Assembly (NCBI GenBank): GCA_050179115.1 | Contig: JBFXFL010000006.1 | Coordinates: forward strand, 20,824-84,823 | DNA from: JAGPUQ01 sp050179115 | GTDB lineage: Bacteria; Pseudomonadota; Gammaproteobacteria; Pseudomonadales; Porticoccaceae | Direction: 5' to 3' | DNA: 64,000 nt | Part shown: piece after piece, positions 36,359 through 45,901 of the stretch | Layout of the letters: every line of letters starts with the position of its first letter | How positions within the stretch are numbered: position 1 is the stretch's first letter | Position numbers and translations under genes: made by a program | Notes under the pieces: generated by a model | What the model saw: only the letters and a program-made list of their open reading frames with translations | The model's database searches: none | Told to the model about the DNA's origin: nothing

Positions 36359-36580
36359 TCACTCTTGTTTCCCAAAGCCGCGCGATCCCGGCTCCGGCGG
36401 TTTTTCGGGAGGACCCGCAAAGCACTGGGCGATAGCCATCCAGGCTACTGCCGGTGCACCTTTCACCCGCAACCGGGTATCGGCGATATTGCGCACTTGC
36501 GTAACCACCTGGCAGAACTCCACGGCGGAGCCTGTGATCCGATTATCTTCCTGCGGCTCGTGCCACTGCCATACCGTCCC
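36359..36580 (-). CDS. C-terminal fragment of a TIGR03084-type (maleylpyruvate isomerase-like) protein
   Basis: The 73 residues encoded between the scaffold gap and the stop contain WQWHEPQEDNRITGSAVEFC, QVVTQVRNIADTRLRVKGA and AWMAIAQCFAGPPEKPPEPG. This strongly resembles the C-terminus of TIGR03084-family proteins (a DinB/maleylpyruvate-isomerase-like fold), where the pattern is VTGxALDFCxxVTQRRH followed by WMxIAQAFAGPPG. It does not resemble the end of an LTA synthase. The frame appears continuous with the upstream sulfatase-fold gene only because the 100 unknown bases happen to leave it open. I therefore treat it as the tail of a separate, gap-truncated gene. Recognition is from memory, not a search. 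Confidence 0.6.
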   Translation of the reverse strand, partial: GTVWQWHEPQEDNRITGSAVEFCQVVTQVRNIADTRLRVKGAPAVAWMAIAQCFAGPPEKPPEPGSRGFGKQE

Positions 36581-36680
36581 NNNNNNNNNNNNNNNNNNNN
36601 NNNNNNNNNNNNNNNNNNNNNNNNNNNNNNNNNNNNNNNNNNNNNNNNNNNNNNNNNNNNNNNNNNNNNNNNNNNNNNNN
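36581..36680. other. Scaffold gap (100 N)
   Basis: Exactly 100 unknown bases, the conventional placeholder for a gap of undefined size. It breaks the end of the LTA-synthase-like gene and the beginning of the TIGR03084-like gene. The true distance and any genes between them are unknown. Confidence 0.98.
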
Positions 36681-38662
36681 GCGGTGAGATTCTGCGCCAG
36701 GCGCGCCGTTTCGCCCTCGTTCTGCACGGGGGTCGCCGCCAATGGTGCCAACCTGTAATCGTACAGTCGTGCGACCCCGGCCGGGGTGCGCACCAGGATC
36801 TCGCCGCCGGCGACGATGGCGGTGGTGGCGTCGCTGCCGGAGGGCTTGATCACCGCGAATCCCGGGTCATCCGCCGGCAGGGCCAGCAGATCCCGGCCCC
36901 AGCACTGGTGGGTAAAAGGCTCGCCGAGCTGGCTGATTGCGGTGGGCACCAGGTCCACCTGGCTGGCGACGGTGGCGCTGTGGGCACCGAACCGTGCGCG
37001 GATACCGGGACCGATCAGCAGCGCGGGCACATGGAAGCGCGCCAGATCGATATCGGTCACTTGGGTGGAAGTGCCGAAGCCGTGGTCGCCCACCACCACG
37101 AACAGGGTCTGGTCGAACCAGGGCGCGTGTCGCGCCTGCTCGAAAAACTGTCCCAGCGCCCAGTCGGAATACTTCATCGCCGTCAGGTGCTGATCCAGTT
37201 CGCCGAAACCCTGCACGGGCGCGAACGGCAGTGGATCCGGTAGATGATAGGGCGTGTGGTTGGACAGGGTTTGCAGGACCGCGAAAAACGGCCGATCGCC
37301 AGGCAGCGCTGCCAGTTCCGCCGCCGCCCGGTTGAACATGTCTTCATCCGACACACCCCAGGTGGCGTCGTAGAATTTCGGCGCGACGTAATCGTCGCGC
37401 CCGATGAAATGGGTGAAACCCTGGTTGCCGAAAAAGCCGTTCTGGTTGTCCCACGAGAAACTGCCGTTGTAGACATAGAGATTGCGAAAATCCTGTGCCG
37501 ACAGCAGGTTGCCGAGGCCGGAAAACTGGTGCATCCCCTCCGGCGTCTGCATCAGATACTCGAACCCGGGCAGGTTGGGAAAGCAGGCCACGGAGGCGAA
37601 CATGCTCTGATGAGTGTGGGTGCCGTTGGAGAAAAACCGCTCGAACAGCAGGCCATCATCGGCGAGCCGATCGAACGCGGGCGTGACGCCATGGGGATGG
37701 CCGAGGGCGCCCACGAACTCGCCCGAAAAACTTTCCATGATGATGAACACGATATTGCGCGGTCGTGGTCCCGGGTACGCAATGGGTGCGTGGTGGCGCA
37801 ACAGCGGCGCGGTTCCAGCATCCAGCAACTGATCACTGCCCGTCACCACCAGCTTGCGGGTGAGTGCCAGGGCTTCGGCTTCGGGCATCACCCGCAGCCA
37901 GTGGGCACTCTGCTCCCCGCCGTCGGCCGCCACCGCCTTGGCGAGTGTGAAGACACCGTTGAGTCCCAGATGATTGGCGAACGCGAAGGTGCTGTGATAG
38001 GCGTCGCCCCAGCGCAGCGGCGGACCAAAGCGCAGGGTACCCCGGCTGGCAGCGCCGAGCAGCAACAGCACCACAAGTACCGCAGGGATGCGCAGCGCCC
38101 AGCCCGCGCTGAGCTCATTCGGCGTGGGCTGGATGGTCCGGTCCAGTTTCCGGTAGGCCCAGCCCGCCCCCAGCGATAGCACCAGCCACAGCGCCAGATA
38201 GCGCAGTACCGGAAAACCGTTCCAGATCATGCTGGACACCGTGCCCGGATCGGCGCGCAGGTACTCGAACGCCAGACTGTTCAGCCGGACGTGAAACTCG
38301 TGGTAGAAGTCGAGTTCAACCACGCCGACGAACACGATCAGCGAGCTGGCGACAGTGAGCGCGGCGACCCAGAGTGCGCGGGGACGCAGACCGCGCGGCA
38401 GCAGCAACGCCAGCGCCGGCAGCAGCAGCAGATAGCCGACAATGATCAGGTCGAAGCGAACGCCGGTCGCCAGCGCTTTGGCCAGTGTGGATCCGGGAAT
38501 GCCGTCGGCGAGCGCGCGGTTGCGCCAGTACAGCAGGACCCGGAGCAGCGTCTGCACGATCGCCAGCACCGCGCCGGCACCGGCCAGAAACGCGAGGTCG
38601 GCGCCCAGGACACTGCGCGCGCTGCGGTGGGGAGTGCCGGGGGGGTTGGCGGCGGAAGTCAT
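36681..38662 (-). CDS. LTA synthase-like sulfatase-fold membrane protein (3' end in gap)
   Basis: At least 660 residues: four or five N-terminal membrane helices (about 20-200), then an alkaline-phosphatase-superfamily periplasmic domain. Seen there are NIVFIIMESFSGEFVGALG (metal Glu), the nucleophile Thr region NGTHTHQSMFASVACFPNLPG, and VVVGDHGFG (metal Asp/His), then SQVDLVPTAISQLG. These fit the phosphoglycerol/phosphoethanolamine transferase family (LtaS, OpgB). The last visible residues (LYDYRLAPLAATP...) are close to the expected end of the family. ATG 38662 overlaps the stop of the PAP2 gene (ATGA). The gene stops at the scaffold gap, and continuation past it is probably false. Confidence 0.85.
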
Positions 38663-39402
38663 TTGGCACTCTCCGGAGGACAGTAGGTGCCGGGCACCGA
38701 TCGGCGCCGGAAGAACAGCAGATAAAACCCTAGGCTGGTGAACCAGCAGATGGCGGCGGTCCAGAGATCATGAGACAGGAAGTGAGCGCCGCGCAATTGC
38801 TGGTCGATACCCAGCAGCAGGCCGAGCCCGATTCCCACCGCCAATCCCCGACCCGCCCACTGGGGTCGAATCTGGAGGCAGACGAAGTACAGCGCGAGAA
38901 AGGCGTAGCCGCCAGAGGCATGACCGGCCGGGAAGCAATGACCACCGATCGTCTGGCCGGGTGCGGCAACAAAATAGGAAATGGCTGGTTGGTCGCCGCC
39001 ATACCGGCTGAGGTCCCAGGGGCAGAGCCCCCGGTCCAGCTTTTTCAGCGCACCGACCAAACTCACCGATACCGGCAGGGTGACGGTGAGATACCACAGC
39101 GGCCGGCGCCAGGGGCGCAGTAGCGACACCCAGAGACTCGCGAGCGCGGCGAGCAGCAGGACCCGACCGAGGGCGACATTCACTTTTTTGGCACCGTCGT
39201 GGAGCAGAAACTCGGTGACGTAGTTGTGGAGCAGCGCCCAGCGACCGCCCTCCAGCCGGTAGAGCCAGTCGGCCATCGCGAGATCGACGCCCCCCCACAA
39301 TACGATCGTCGCCAGCGCAAACCCCAACGCGGGCAGCAGGGCGTGGCGACGCAGAAACGCGCCGGTCATGGGCGGACGCCGACTTGCGATCGGCACGCTC
39401 AA
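38659..39402 (-). CDS. PAP2 family membrane phosphatase
   Basis: Type 2 phosphatidic acid phosphatase-like membrane protein of 247 residues with about six helices. Active-site motifs are recognisable with variations: motif 1 KKLDRGLCPWDLSRYGG (CPW instead of the usual RP), motif 2 CFPAGHASGGYA (PAGH for PSGH) and motif 3 RGAHFLSHDLWTA. The start may be TTG 39402, whose TTGA overlaps the upstream gene's stop, or ATG 39369. Its stop overlaps the downstream LTA-synthase-like gene (ATGA), so it is coupled on both sides. It probably dephosphorylates a lipid or polyprenyl phosphate on the periplasmic face (inference). Confidence 0.87.
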   Translation of the reverse strand: MSVPIASRRPPMTGAFLRRHALLPALGFALATIVLWGGVDLAMADWLYRLEGGRWALLHNYVTEFLLHDGAKKVNVALGRVLLLAALASLWVSLLRPWRRPLWYLTVTLPVSVSLVGALKKLDRGLCPWDLSRYGGDQPAISYFVAAPGQTIGGHCFPAGHASGGYAFLALYFVCLQIRPQWAGRGLAVGIGLGLLLGIDQQLRGAHFLSHDLWTAAICWFTSLGFYLLFFRRRSVPGTYCPPESAK

Positions 39403-41405
39403 TGCCAGTCCGGATGCCTGCCGGCCGGCCAGTGGTTCAGGCCGTGGTCATAGACGTAGCTGGCGCCCTGATAGTAGGCAATCGCGCGCTCGAACTCGGT
39501 GTCGGGCACCACCGGCCGCGCCACCTCGGGCGCAGCGCTTTCCGGATTGCGCTGCCGCTCCAGGTGGCGATTGGGTGAAAGGATCGACAGCACCCCCGTC
39601 CGGTAAAGCCCCAGGCTTTGGTAGGTGCTGATCAGCGCGCGGCCCGCGCCGGGCGGCTCGGCCAGGATATCCTTGCCGAAAAACGCCGACGCGTAGTCCA
39701 GATGCAAGAGCGCCAGCAGCGTGGGCGCAACATCGATCTGGCTGGCGACGGTATCGATCCGCGCCGGAGCAACACCCTTGCCGTAGATCATCAGCGGAAT
39801 ACGGTAGTGCTCCAGGGGCAGCGCGACCTTGCCGGCGCTGCCCGCGCAGTGATCCGCGACCACCATGAACACCGTGTCCTTGAACCAGGGTTTGGCGCGC
39901 GCGGTTTCGAGCAGATGGCGCAGCGCCCAGTCGGTGTACTTGACCGCGCCCTCGCGCCCGCTCCCCGAGGGGATGTCGATGCGGCCGCCGGGATAGGTGT
40001 AGGGACGGTGGTTGGACGTGGTCATCAGATGGAAGAAGAACGGTCGCCCGGCGGCGTGGGCCTGATCGGCCGCATCGAGTGCAACGTCGTAGAGGCCCTC
40101 ATCCGCCACGCCCCAGGCGTTGCTGAAACCGGTCTTCTCCCCGGGCATGCTGGACTGGTCGATCACCGCGTAGCCATTGCCGGAAAAGAACGTATTCATG
40201 TTGTCGAAATAGCCGTGGCCGCCGTAGATGAACCGGGTATCGTAACCCTGATCCCGCAGCACATTGCCGAGCGACCAGAGCCCGCTTTCCCGGCCCAGGC
40301 GCTTGACGATGGACTGTCCCGGCGTGGGCGGAATCGACAGCGTCACCGCTTCCAGACCGCGCACCGTGCGGGTGCCGGTCGCGAAGAAATTGGTGAACAG
40401 CAACGACTGACCGGCAAGCTCGTCGAGAAAGGGCGTGAGTCCATCGCGATTGCCGAATGCGCCCAGGTAGTCCGCGCTCAGGCTTTCGACCATCACCAGC
40501 ATGATGTTCTTCGGCGTCGGCGTGCCGGGGTTGTCGATAAAGCGGCGGATGTCGTAGATCGCCGCGGCCTCCCCGGACACGACGGCTTCTTCAACCGCGC
40601 CCTTCATCAACGCCGAAGCACGCGCATCCGGAAGCCTGATATAGAACTGGGCGTAATCGAGTTCGTTATTGCGAAACGCCGCGAGGAATTGATACGGCCC
40701 GTTGCGCGCCAGTTCGTTGGCAAAGGTATTAGGCGAAAAATCGTGCAACTCCTGATCGAGGCTCACATAGGCGAGCGCGGGCGCGCCCAGGGCGCCCGCC
40801 AGCACCGCAAGCCGCAGCGGCCAGCGCGCCGCATTGGCGCGCAGCGGGCGCAGGCTGCTGTCGATACGCGACGCGAGCATCCAGTAGACCGCGGCGGTGG
40901 CGATCAGGATACCGATCAGAATCAGCGCCACCGGATAGGATTCGACGATGTTGTCCGTCACTTCGCGGCGGTACACCAGATAATCCACCGCAATAAAATT
41001 GAAGCGCGCCTGGAATTCGTCCCAGAACAGGAATTCGGCGGCGACGATAAAGCCAAGTCCGTAGAGCGTCACAAACACACAACCATGCACCCAGTAGCGG
41101 TTGGCTCTCGAATACCACCAGCGGTCGGGAGCCAACACGGCATAGAGCGCCACCGGCAGCAGTGCATAGGCGTAAAACGCCAGATCGTAAACCGTGCCGA
41201 TGGCGAAGATGCCCATCAGGGTGCTCGCGTCCCGGGGCAGATCGCCAAAGGCCAGCACCAGCAGGCCCGCGCGCGTGGCCGCGAAATAGCCGAGCGCGAC
41301 GACCAGCATCCAGCCGATGATGCCGAAGCGGCCGGCGCCCGCGGCCGGACCGGGTGGGGTCGGCGCGGACAGGGAGAAATCGCGATCAGAATCGATATCA
41401 GGCAT
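39399..41405 (-). CDS. LTA synthase-like sulfatase-fold membrane protein
   Basis: 668-residue protein with the LtaS/OpgB layout: membrane helices in about residues 30-215, then a large periplasmic domain. Motifs: NIMLVMVESLSADYLGAFG (metal-binding Glu), FATGTRTVRGLEAVTLS (nucleophile Thr), YGGHGYFDNMNTFFSGNGY, VFMVVADHCAGSAG (metal Asp/His), and SQIDVAPTLLALLHLDYAS. The enzyme family moves phosphoglycerol or phosphoethanolamine groups from phospholipids to an extracytoplasmic acceptor. It shares its plan with the gene at 36681-38662 but is clearly diverged from it. ATG 41405 begins MPDIDSDRDFS; an in-frame start at 41462 was rejected. Confidence 0.88.
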   Translation of the reverse strand: MPDIDSDRDFSLSAPTPPGPAAGAGRFGIIGWMLVVALGYFAATRAGLLVLAFGDLPRDASTLMGIFAIGTVYDLAFYAYALLPVALYAVLAPDRWWYSRANRYWVHGCVFVTLYGLGFIVAAEFLFWDEFQARFNFIAVDYLVYRREVTDNIVESYPVALILIGILIATAAVYWMLASRIDSSLRPLRANAARWPLRLAVLAGALGAPALAYVSLDQELHDFSPNTFANELARNGPYQFLAAFRNNELDYAQFYIRLPDARASALMKGAVEEAVVSGEAAAIYDIRRFIDNPGTPTPKNIMLVMVESLSADYLGAFGNRDGLTPFLDELAGQSLLFTNFFATGTRTVRGLEAVTLSIPPTPGQSIVKRLGRESGLWSLGNVLRDQGYDTRFIYGGHGYFDNMNTFFSGNGYAVIDQSSMPGEKTGFSNAWGVADEGLYDVALDAADQAHAAGRPFFFHLMTTSNHRPYTYPGGRIDIPSGSGREGAVKYTDWALRHLLETARAKPWFKDTVFMVVADHCAGSAGKVALPLEHYRIPLMIYGKGVAPARIDTVASQIDVAPTLLALLHLDYASAFFGKDILAEPPGAGRALISTYQSLGLYRTGVLSILSPNRHLERQRNPESAAPEVARPVVPDTEFERAIAYYQGASYVYDHGLNHWPAGRHPDWH

Positions 41406-41588
41406 GGGCGAGAGCGTCGGTAAGGGGTTGGAGCGCGGACGGGCCGCGAGGTACGGCAGCACGCCGCATCAAGGCGGATGCGGTGTTACTGCGATGCAGG
41501 ACATCAATCTATGCAACACGAATTAACGCAAGGTTAAGCCTAAAGCGCATTTTATGGTCCTCGACTTTCCTCGAAACAGCCCGCTGCG

Positions 41589-41943
41589 ATGTATCTGGCG
41601 CTGGCGGCGCTGCCGATGCTGCTTTCCGGCGGTCTGACCTTGCACAGGCCCTATAGTTTCCATTTCAATGCCTTCGTCTCGAATTTCATCTCCACGTCCG
41701 GCGACATGACCTTCCGGGGGTCCGACCAGTTGCCGGTGGTCAGCCGGGCTGCGGGTCCGGCAGTCCGCGCTGGTGGTGCGGTTCGGGCCGACTGCCCAGC
41801 ACGCCGACCTGCGGACCACCAACGGCGGTAAGCCGCTCGACGGTCGGGGTTTCGGCGATTTTCTGCCCCTGGTAAAAGCCGCGTTGGCGCATGCCAACGG
41901 CTTTAGGATCCGCCCGCACGGAGCAAAACCTGGTGGCGGCTGA
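41589..41943 (+). pseudogene. Possible decayed gene of unknown family
   Basis: The 617-base stretch between the two operons has no intact gene. Two adjoining pieces have GC-rich third positions and protein-like composition in different frames. The first, from 41589, reads MYLALAALPMLLSGGLTLHR then FHFNAFVSNFISTSGDMTF. The second, about 41745-41943, reads LVVRFGPTAQHADLRTTNGG then GRGFGDFLPLVKAALAHANG. A frame change near 41740 would join them. I do not recognise the family. It could equally be a short real gene beginning at an internal GTG. Confidence 0.28.
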
Positions 41944-42022
41944 TCGCCGTCACTGGCCGATCAATGCGCGCAGGGTATGATGGGCCGGTTGCGCCCGGAC
42001 GCCGCTCAGGAGATGTATCGCC

Positions 42023-43096
42023 ATGCCCCCACTGTCCAAATCCCGGTTGCTCCGTCTTGCCATAGCGCTGGGGCTCGTCGGTGGTCTGGTCTGGGGCTGG
42101 AATAGGCATACCGCCGCTGTCGCCGAGCCCTGGATCGCCAGCGGCAACGGCCGCATCGAGGCAACCGAGATCGATATCGCCACCAGAACGCCGGGGCGAG
42201 TGGCCAGCATCCTGGTCGATGAAGGCGATTTCGTCAGTGCCGGGCAGACTCTCGCGGAGATGGATACCGCCGTGCTGGCAGCCCAGTTGCGCGAAGCGCA
42301 AGCCGGCCTGCAGCGCGCCCGCATCGGAATCGAGACCGCGCAAAGTCTGGTGATCCAGCGCGCGGCCGAACAAACGGCTGCCCAGGCGCTGGTGGCCCAG
42401 CGCGAAGCTGAGCGCCGGGCCGCCCAGCAGCGTTTCGGCCGTTCCGAGAATCTGGCGCGCCGCGACGCCATCTCCGAGCAGACCCTCGACGACGATCGCG
42501 CCCGCACCGAGGGCGCGCGGGCGGCGGTGGCGGCGGCCCAGGCCCAGGTGGCCGCCGCGGCAGCTGCCATCGGCAACGCCCGCGCCCAGGTGGTGGCGGC
42601 GCAAGCCCAGGTCGCGGCCGTCGAGGCCACCATCGAGCGCATCCAGGCCGACCTCGCCGACAGCGTCCTGAAGGCGCCGCGCGACGCCCGCGTCCAGTAC
42701 CGGGTGGCGCAGCCGGGCGAAGTTCTGCCGGCGGGCGGGCGGGTGCTCAATCTGGTCGACCTGAGCGATGTCTACATGACTTTCTTCCTGCCCACCGCGG
42801 CGGCGGGGCGGGTGGCGCTCGGCGCCGAGGTGCGCTTGGTGCTCGATGCCTTGCCCCAGCACGTGATGCCCGCGCGCGCCACCTATGTCGCCGACGTCGC
42901 CCAGTTCACGCCCAAGACCGTGGAAACCGATGAGGAGCGGCTGAAGCTCATGTTCCGCATCAAGGCCCGGATCGAGCCGGAACTGCTGAAAAAACACATC
43001 CGCCAGGTCAAGACCGGCCTGCCGGGGGTTGCCTATGTACGCCTCGACCCGAGCCTGGATTGGCCGGAGCGGTTGGCGGTGACCTTGAGGCCTTGA
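42023..43096 (+). CDS. HlyD/YhiI-type periplasmic adaptor protein
   Basis: Membrane fusion protein of 357 residues: an N-terminal membrane anchor (about 8-28), a biotinyl-lipoyl-like half (GRVASILVDEGDFVSAGQTLAEMD, about 57-80), a long Ala/Gln-rich coiled-coil hairpin (about 85-215), the second lipoyl half (SVLKAPRDARVQYRVAQPGEVLPAGGRVLNLVD), and a C-terminal beta domain. It is followed by an RbbA-like fused ABC protein and a YhhJ-like permease, the E. coli yhiI-rbbA-yhhJ order. The set would link an inner-membrane ABC pump to the periplasm. The outer-membrane channel is not in this window. Confidence 0.9.
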   Translation: MPPLSKSRLLRLAIALGLVGGLVWGWNRHTAAVAEPWIASGNGRIEATEIDIATRTPGRVASILVDEGDFVSAGQTLAEMDTAVLAAQLREAQAGLQRARIGIETAQSLVIQRAAEQTAAQALVAQREAERRAAQQRFGRSENLARRDAISEQTLDDDRARTEGARAAVAAAQAQVAAAAAAIGNARAQVVAAQAQVAAVEATIERIQADLADSVLKAPRDARVQYRVAQPGEVLPAGGRVLNLVDLSDVYMTFFLPTAAAGRVALGAEVRLVLDALPQHVMPARATYVADVAQFTPKTVETDEERLKLMFRIKARIEPELLKKHIRQVKTGLPGVAYVRLDPSLDWPERLAVTLRP

Positions 43097-43128
43097 GTCT
43101 TGAAACCGCAAGTCTTGACGCCTTGAGA
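43083..43128. repeat. Degenerate TTGA short-interval repeat
   Basis: At the end of the adaptor gene and into the spacer, TTGA recurs at 43085, 43093, 43100, 43115 and 43123, inside near-repeats of CCTTGAG and GTCTTGA spaced 7, 8 or 15 bases. It looks like a small, decayed heptanucleotide-type tandem repeat. Confidence 0.45.
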
Positions 43129-43154
43129 CCTGCAGCCAGGTGAGTCCTGACACC

Positions 43155-45899
43155 ATGCGCGCCGTGCCCGCAGACCCCGCTCCCGTGGCGCGCCTGACCG
43201 GCATCGGCCTGCGCTACGGCGCGGTGCGGGCACTCGATCGCATCGATCTGGAACTGCCCGCCGGCCAGTTGCTGGGCCTGATCGGTCCCGACGGCGTCGG
43301 CAAATCCAGCCTGCTCGCCCTGATCGCCGGCGCGCGCGCCATCCAGACCGGGCGCATCGAGGTGCTGGGCGGCGACATGGCCGACGCCCGCCACCGCCGG
43401 CGCGTGTGCCCGCGCATCGCCTACATGCCCCAGGGCCTCGGCAAGAACCTGTACCCGACGCTGTCCATCTTCGAGAATATGGATTTCTTCGGCAGCCTGT
43501 TCGGCCACGGTCGTGCCGCGCGCACGGCGCGCATCCGGGAACTCACCGCGGCCACCGGGCTCGCTCCCTTCCTCGATCGCCCGGTGGGCAAGCTTTCCGG
43601 CGGCATGAAGCAGAAGCTCGGCCTGTGCTGCGCGCTCATTCACGATCCCGACCTGTTGATCCTGGACGAGCCCACCACCGGCGTCGATCCCCTGTCGCGG
43701 CGCCAGTTCTGGGAGCTGATCGCGGCCATCCGCGCGGCCCGGCCCGGAATGAGCGTGCTGGTGGCGACCGCCTACATGGAGGAGGCCGCGCGCTTCGACT
43801 GGCTGGTGGCGATGGACGCCGGCGCGGTGCTGGCTAGCGGTGCGCCGCGGGCACTTCTGGAGCGCGCCGACCGCGCCACGCTGGAGGAGGCCTTCATCGC
43901 CCTGTTGCCGGAAAGCCGGCGCCGCGGCCACCAGGCGGTGGTGATTCCGCCGCGCTCGGGCGACGGCGATGTCGCCATCGAGGCGCAGAGTCTGAGCATG
44001 AAGTTCGACGACTTCGTCGCCGTGGATCAGGTCAGTTTTCGCATCCAGCGCGGCGAGATCTTCGGCTTCATCGGCTCCAACGGCTGCGGCAAGACCACCA
44101 CCATGAAAATGCTGACCGGCCTGCTGTCACCGAGCAGTGGGCAGGCCCGGTTGTTCGGTCAGGCGGTCGACCCGCGCGACCTGGATACCCGCCGCCGGGT
44201 CGGTTACATGTCGCAGGCGTTCTCGCTGTACACCGAGCTGACGGTACGCCAGAACCTGGCGCTGCACGCGCGGCTGTTCGCGATGCCCGCGGCGCGCATC
44301 CCGGCGCGGGTGCGGGAGATGGCGGAGCGCTTCGATCTGGATGGCGTCATGGACACGCTGCCCAACGCGCTGCCGCTCGGCGTCCGCCAGCGCCTGTCGC
44401 TGGCCGTGGCGCTGATTCACGGGCCGGAACTGCTGATCCTCGACGAACCCACCTCGGGCGTGGACCCCATCGCCCGCGATGGCTTCTGGCGTGCCCTGAT
44501 CGAGTTGTCGCGCCGCGACGGGGTGACCATCTTCATCTCCACCCATTTCATGAACGAGGCCGAGCGCTGCGACCGCATCGCGCTGATGCATGCCGGACGG
44601 GTGCTGGCGACCGATACCCCGGCGGCGCTGGTGGCGCAGCGGGGCACCGACACCCTGGAGAACACCTTCGTCAGCTATTTGCAGGAAGCCGCCGGTGATA
44701 CGAGCACCGCTGACTCAGCGCCGCCACTCTCGGCCGCGGTGACGCCGCCCGCTGGACCTGCAACGGCAAATCGCCGCGTGGATCTGCGCCGCCTGTTGAG
44801 CTACAGCCGGCGTGAGGCGCTGGAACTCACCCGCGACCCGATCCGCCTCACCCTGGCGCTGCTGGGCAGCCTGATTCTGATGCTGGTGATGGGTTACGGG
44901 ATAACCCTCGATGTCGAGGATCTCACCTTTGCCGTGCTCGATCGCGACCAGACCACCACCAGCCGCGACTATGCGCTGAATCTTTCCGGCTCGCGCTACT
45001 TCACCGAGCAGGCACCGATCCGGGACTACACCGACCTCGACCGGCGCATGCGCGCGGGGGAGCTCGGTCTGGCGGTGGAAATCCCGCCCGGCTTTGGCCG
45101 CGATGTCGCGCGCGGGCGCCCGGTCGCCATCGGCGCCTGGATCGACGGCGCCATGCCCACCCGCGCCGAGACCATCCGCGGCTATGTGCAGGGCATCCAT
45201 GCCCAGTGGCTCGCCACCCAGGGCGCACGGAGCCCGATGGGCACCGCCGCCGAGCCCATGCACGTGGAAATCCGGTTTCGCTACAACCCGGACGTGAAAA
45301 GCCTGGTGGCCATGGTGCCGGCGATGATTCCGCTGCTGCTGATGCTGATCCCCGCCATGCTCGCCGCCCTCGCCGTGGTGCGCGAAAAGGAACTGGGCTC
45401 CATCGTCAACCTTTATGTCACTCCGGTGAGTCGGCTCGAATTTCTGGTGGGCAAGCAGCTGCCCTATGTCGCTCTTGCGATGGTGAATTTCGCGCTGCTG
45501 TGGCTGCTCGCGGTGACCCTGTTCCGCGTCCCCATGACCGGCAGCCTGCCGACCCTGGCGTTCGCAGCCCTCCTCTATGTGATCGCCTCGACTACCATGG
45601 GCCTGGTGATTTCCACCTTCATGCGCAGCCAGATCGCGGCCATCTTCGGCGCCGCGGTGCTCACCATTCTGCCCGCGGTGGAGTTCTCCGGCATGATCGA
45701 TCCGGTCTCCTCGCTCGAAGGTGTTGGACGCGCCATCGGGCAGATCTATCCCACCACCTATTTCCTCATGATCACCCGGGGGACCTTTTCCAAGGGCCTC
45801 CACTTCACCGACCTGCACCTGGCCCTGGTACCCCTGGCACTCGCCATCCCGGTACTGCTCGGGCTCGGTGCGCTGCTGACCCGCAAGCAGGAGCGCTGA
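43155..45899 (+). CDS. RbbA-like ABC protein: two ATPase domains fused to a permease
   Basis: 914-residue fusion: nucleotide-binding domain 1 (about 10-240; Walker A GPDGVGKSS, signature LSGGMKQKL, Walker B LLILDEPTTGVDP), domain 2 (about 275-500; Walker A GSNGCGKTT, Walker B LLILDEPTSGVDP), then an ABC-2 permease with six membrane helices (about 560-910). The second signature reads LPLGVRQRL instead of LSGGQ, so one composite ATP site is probably degenerate. E. coli RbbA has the same plan and was described as a ribosome-associated ATPase, but the fused permease and neighbours suggest transport. The start is ATG 43155 or possibly GTG 43140. Confidence 0.9.
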   Translation: MRAVPADPAPVARLTGIGLRYGAVRALDRIDLELPAGQLLGLIGPDGVGKSSLLALIAGARAIQTGRIEVLGGDMADARHRRRVCPRIAYMPQGLGKNLYPTLSIFENMDFFGSLFGHGRAARTARIRELTAATGLAPFLDRPVGKLSGGMKQKLGLCCALIHDPDLLILDEPTTGVDPLSRRQFWELIAAIRAARPGMSVLVATAYMEEAARFDWLVAMDAGAVLASGAPRALLERADRATLEEAFIALLPESRRRGHQAVVIPPRSGDGDVAIEAQSLSMKFDDFVAVDQVSFRIQRGEIFGFIGSNGCGKTTTMKMLTGLLSPSSGQARLFGQAVDPRDLDTRRRVGYMSQAFSLYTELTVRQNLALHARLFAMPAARIPARVREMAERFDLDGVMDTLPNALPLGVRQRLSLAVALIHGPELLILDEPTSGVDPIARDGFWRALIELSRRDGVTIFISTHFMNEAERCDRIALMHAGRVLATDTPAALVAQRGTDTLENTFVSYLQEAAGDTSTADSAPPLSAAVTPPAGPATANRRVDLRRLLSYSRREALELTRDPIRLTLALLGSLILMLVMGYGITLDVEDLTFAVLDRDQTTTSRDYALNLSGSRYFTEQAPIRDYTDLDRRMRAGELGLAVEIPPGFGRDVARGRPVAIGAWIDGAMPTRAETIRGYVQGIHAQWLATQGARSPMGTAAEPMHVEIRFRYNPDVKSLVAMVPAMIPLLLMLIPAMLAALAVVREKELGSIVNLYVTPVSRLEFLVGKQLPYVALAMVNFALLWLLAVTLFRVPMTGSLPTLAFAALLYVIASTTMGLVISTFMRSQIAAIFGAAVLTILPAVEFSGMIDPVSSLEGVGRAIGQIYPTTYFLMITRGTFSKGLHFTDLHLALVPLALAIPVLLGLGALLTRKQER

Positions 45900-45901
45900 G
45901 C

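Noticed and set aside
36359..38662. Single 767-residue protein spanning the N gap
   Set aside because: Continuity depends on unknown bases, and the two sides resemble different families.
39618..41423. 601-residue open frame on the + strand
   Set aside because: Antisense to the LTA-synthase-like gene; the composition (R/H/G/Q-rich) is typical of a high-GC shadow frame and it has no recognisable motif.
43083..43128. TTGA repeats as a CRISPR or integration array
   Set aside because: Units are 7-8 bases, degenerate and unspaced; there are no cas or integrase genes nearby.
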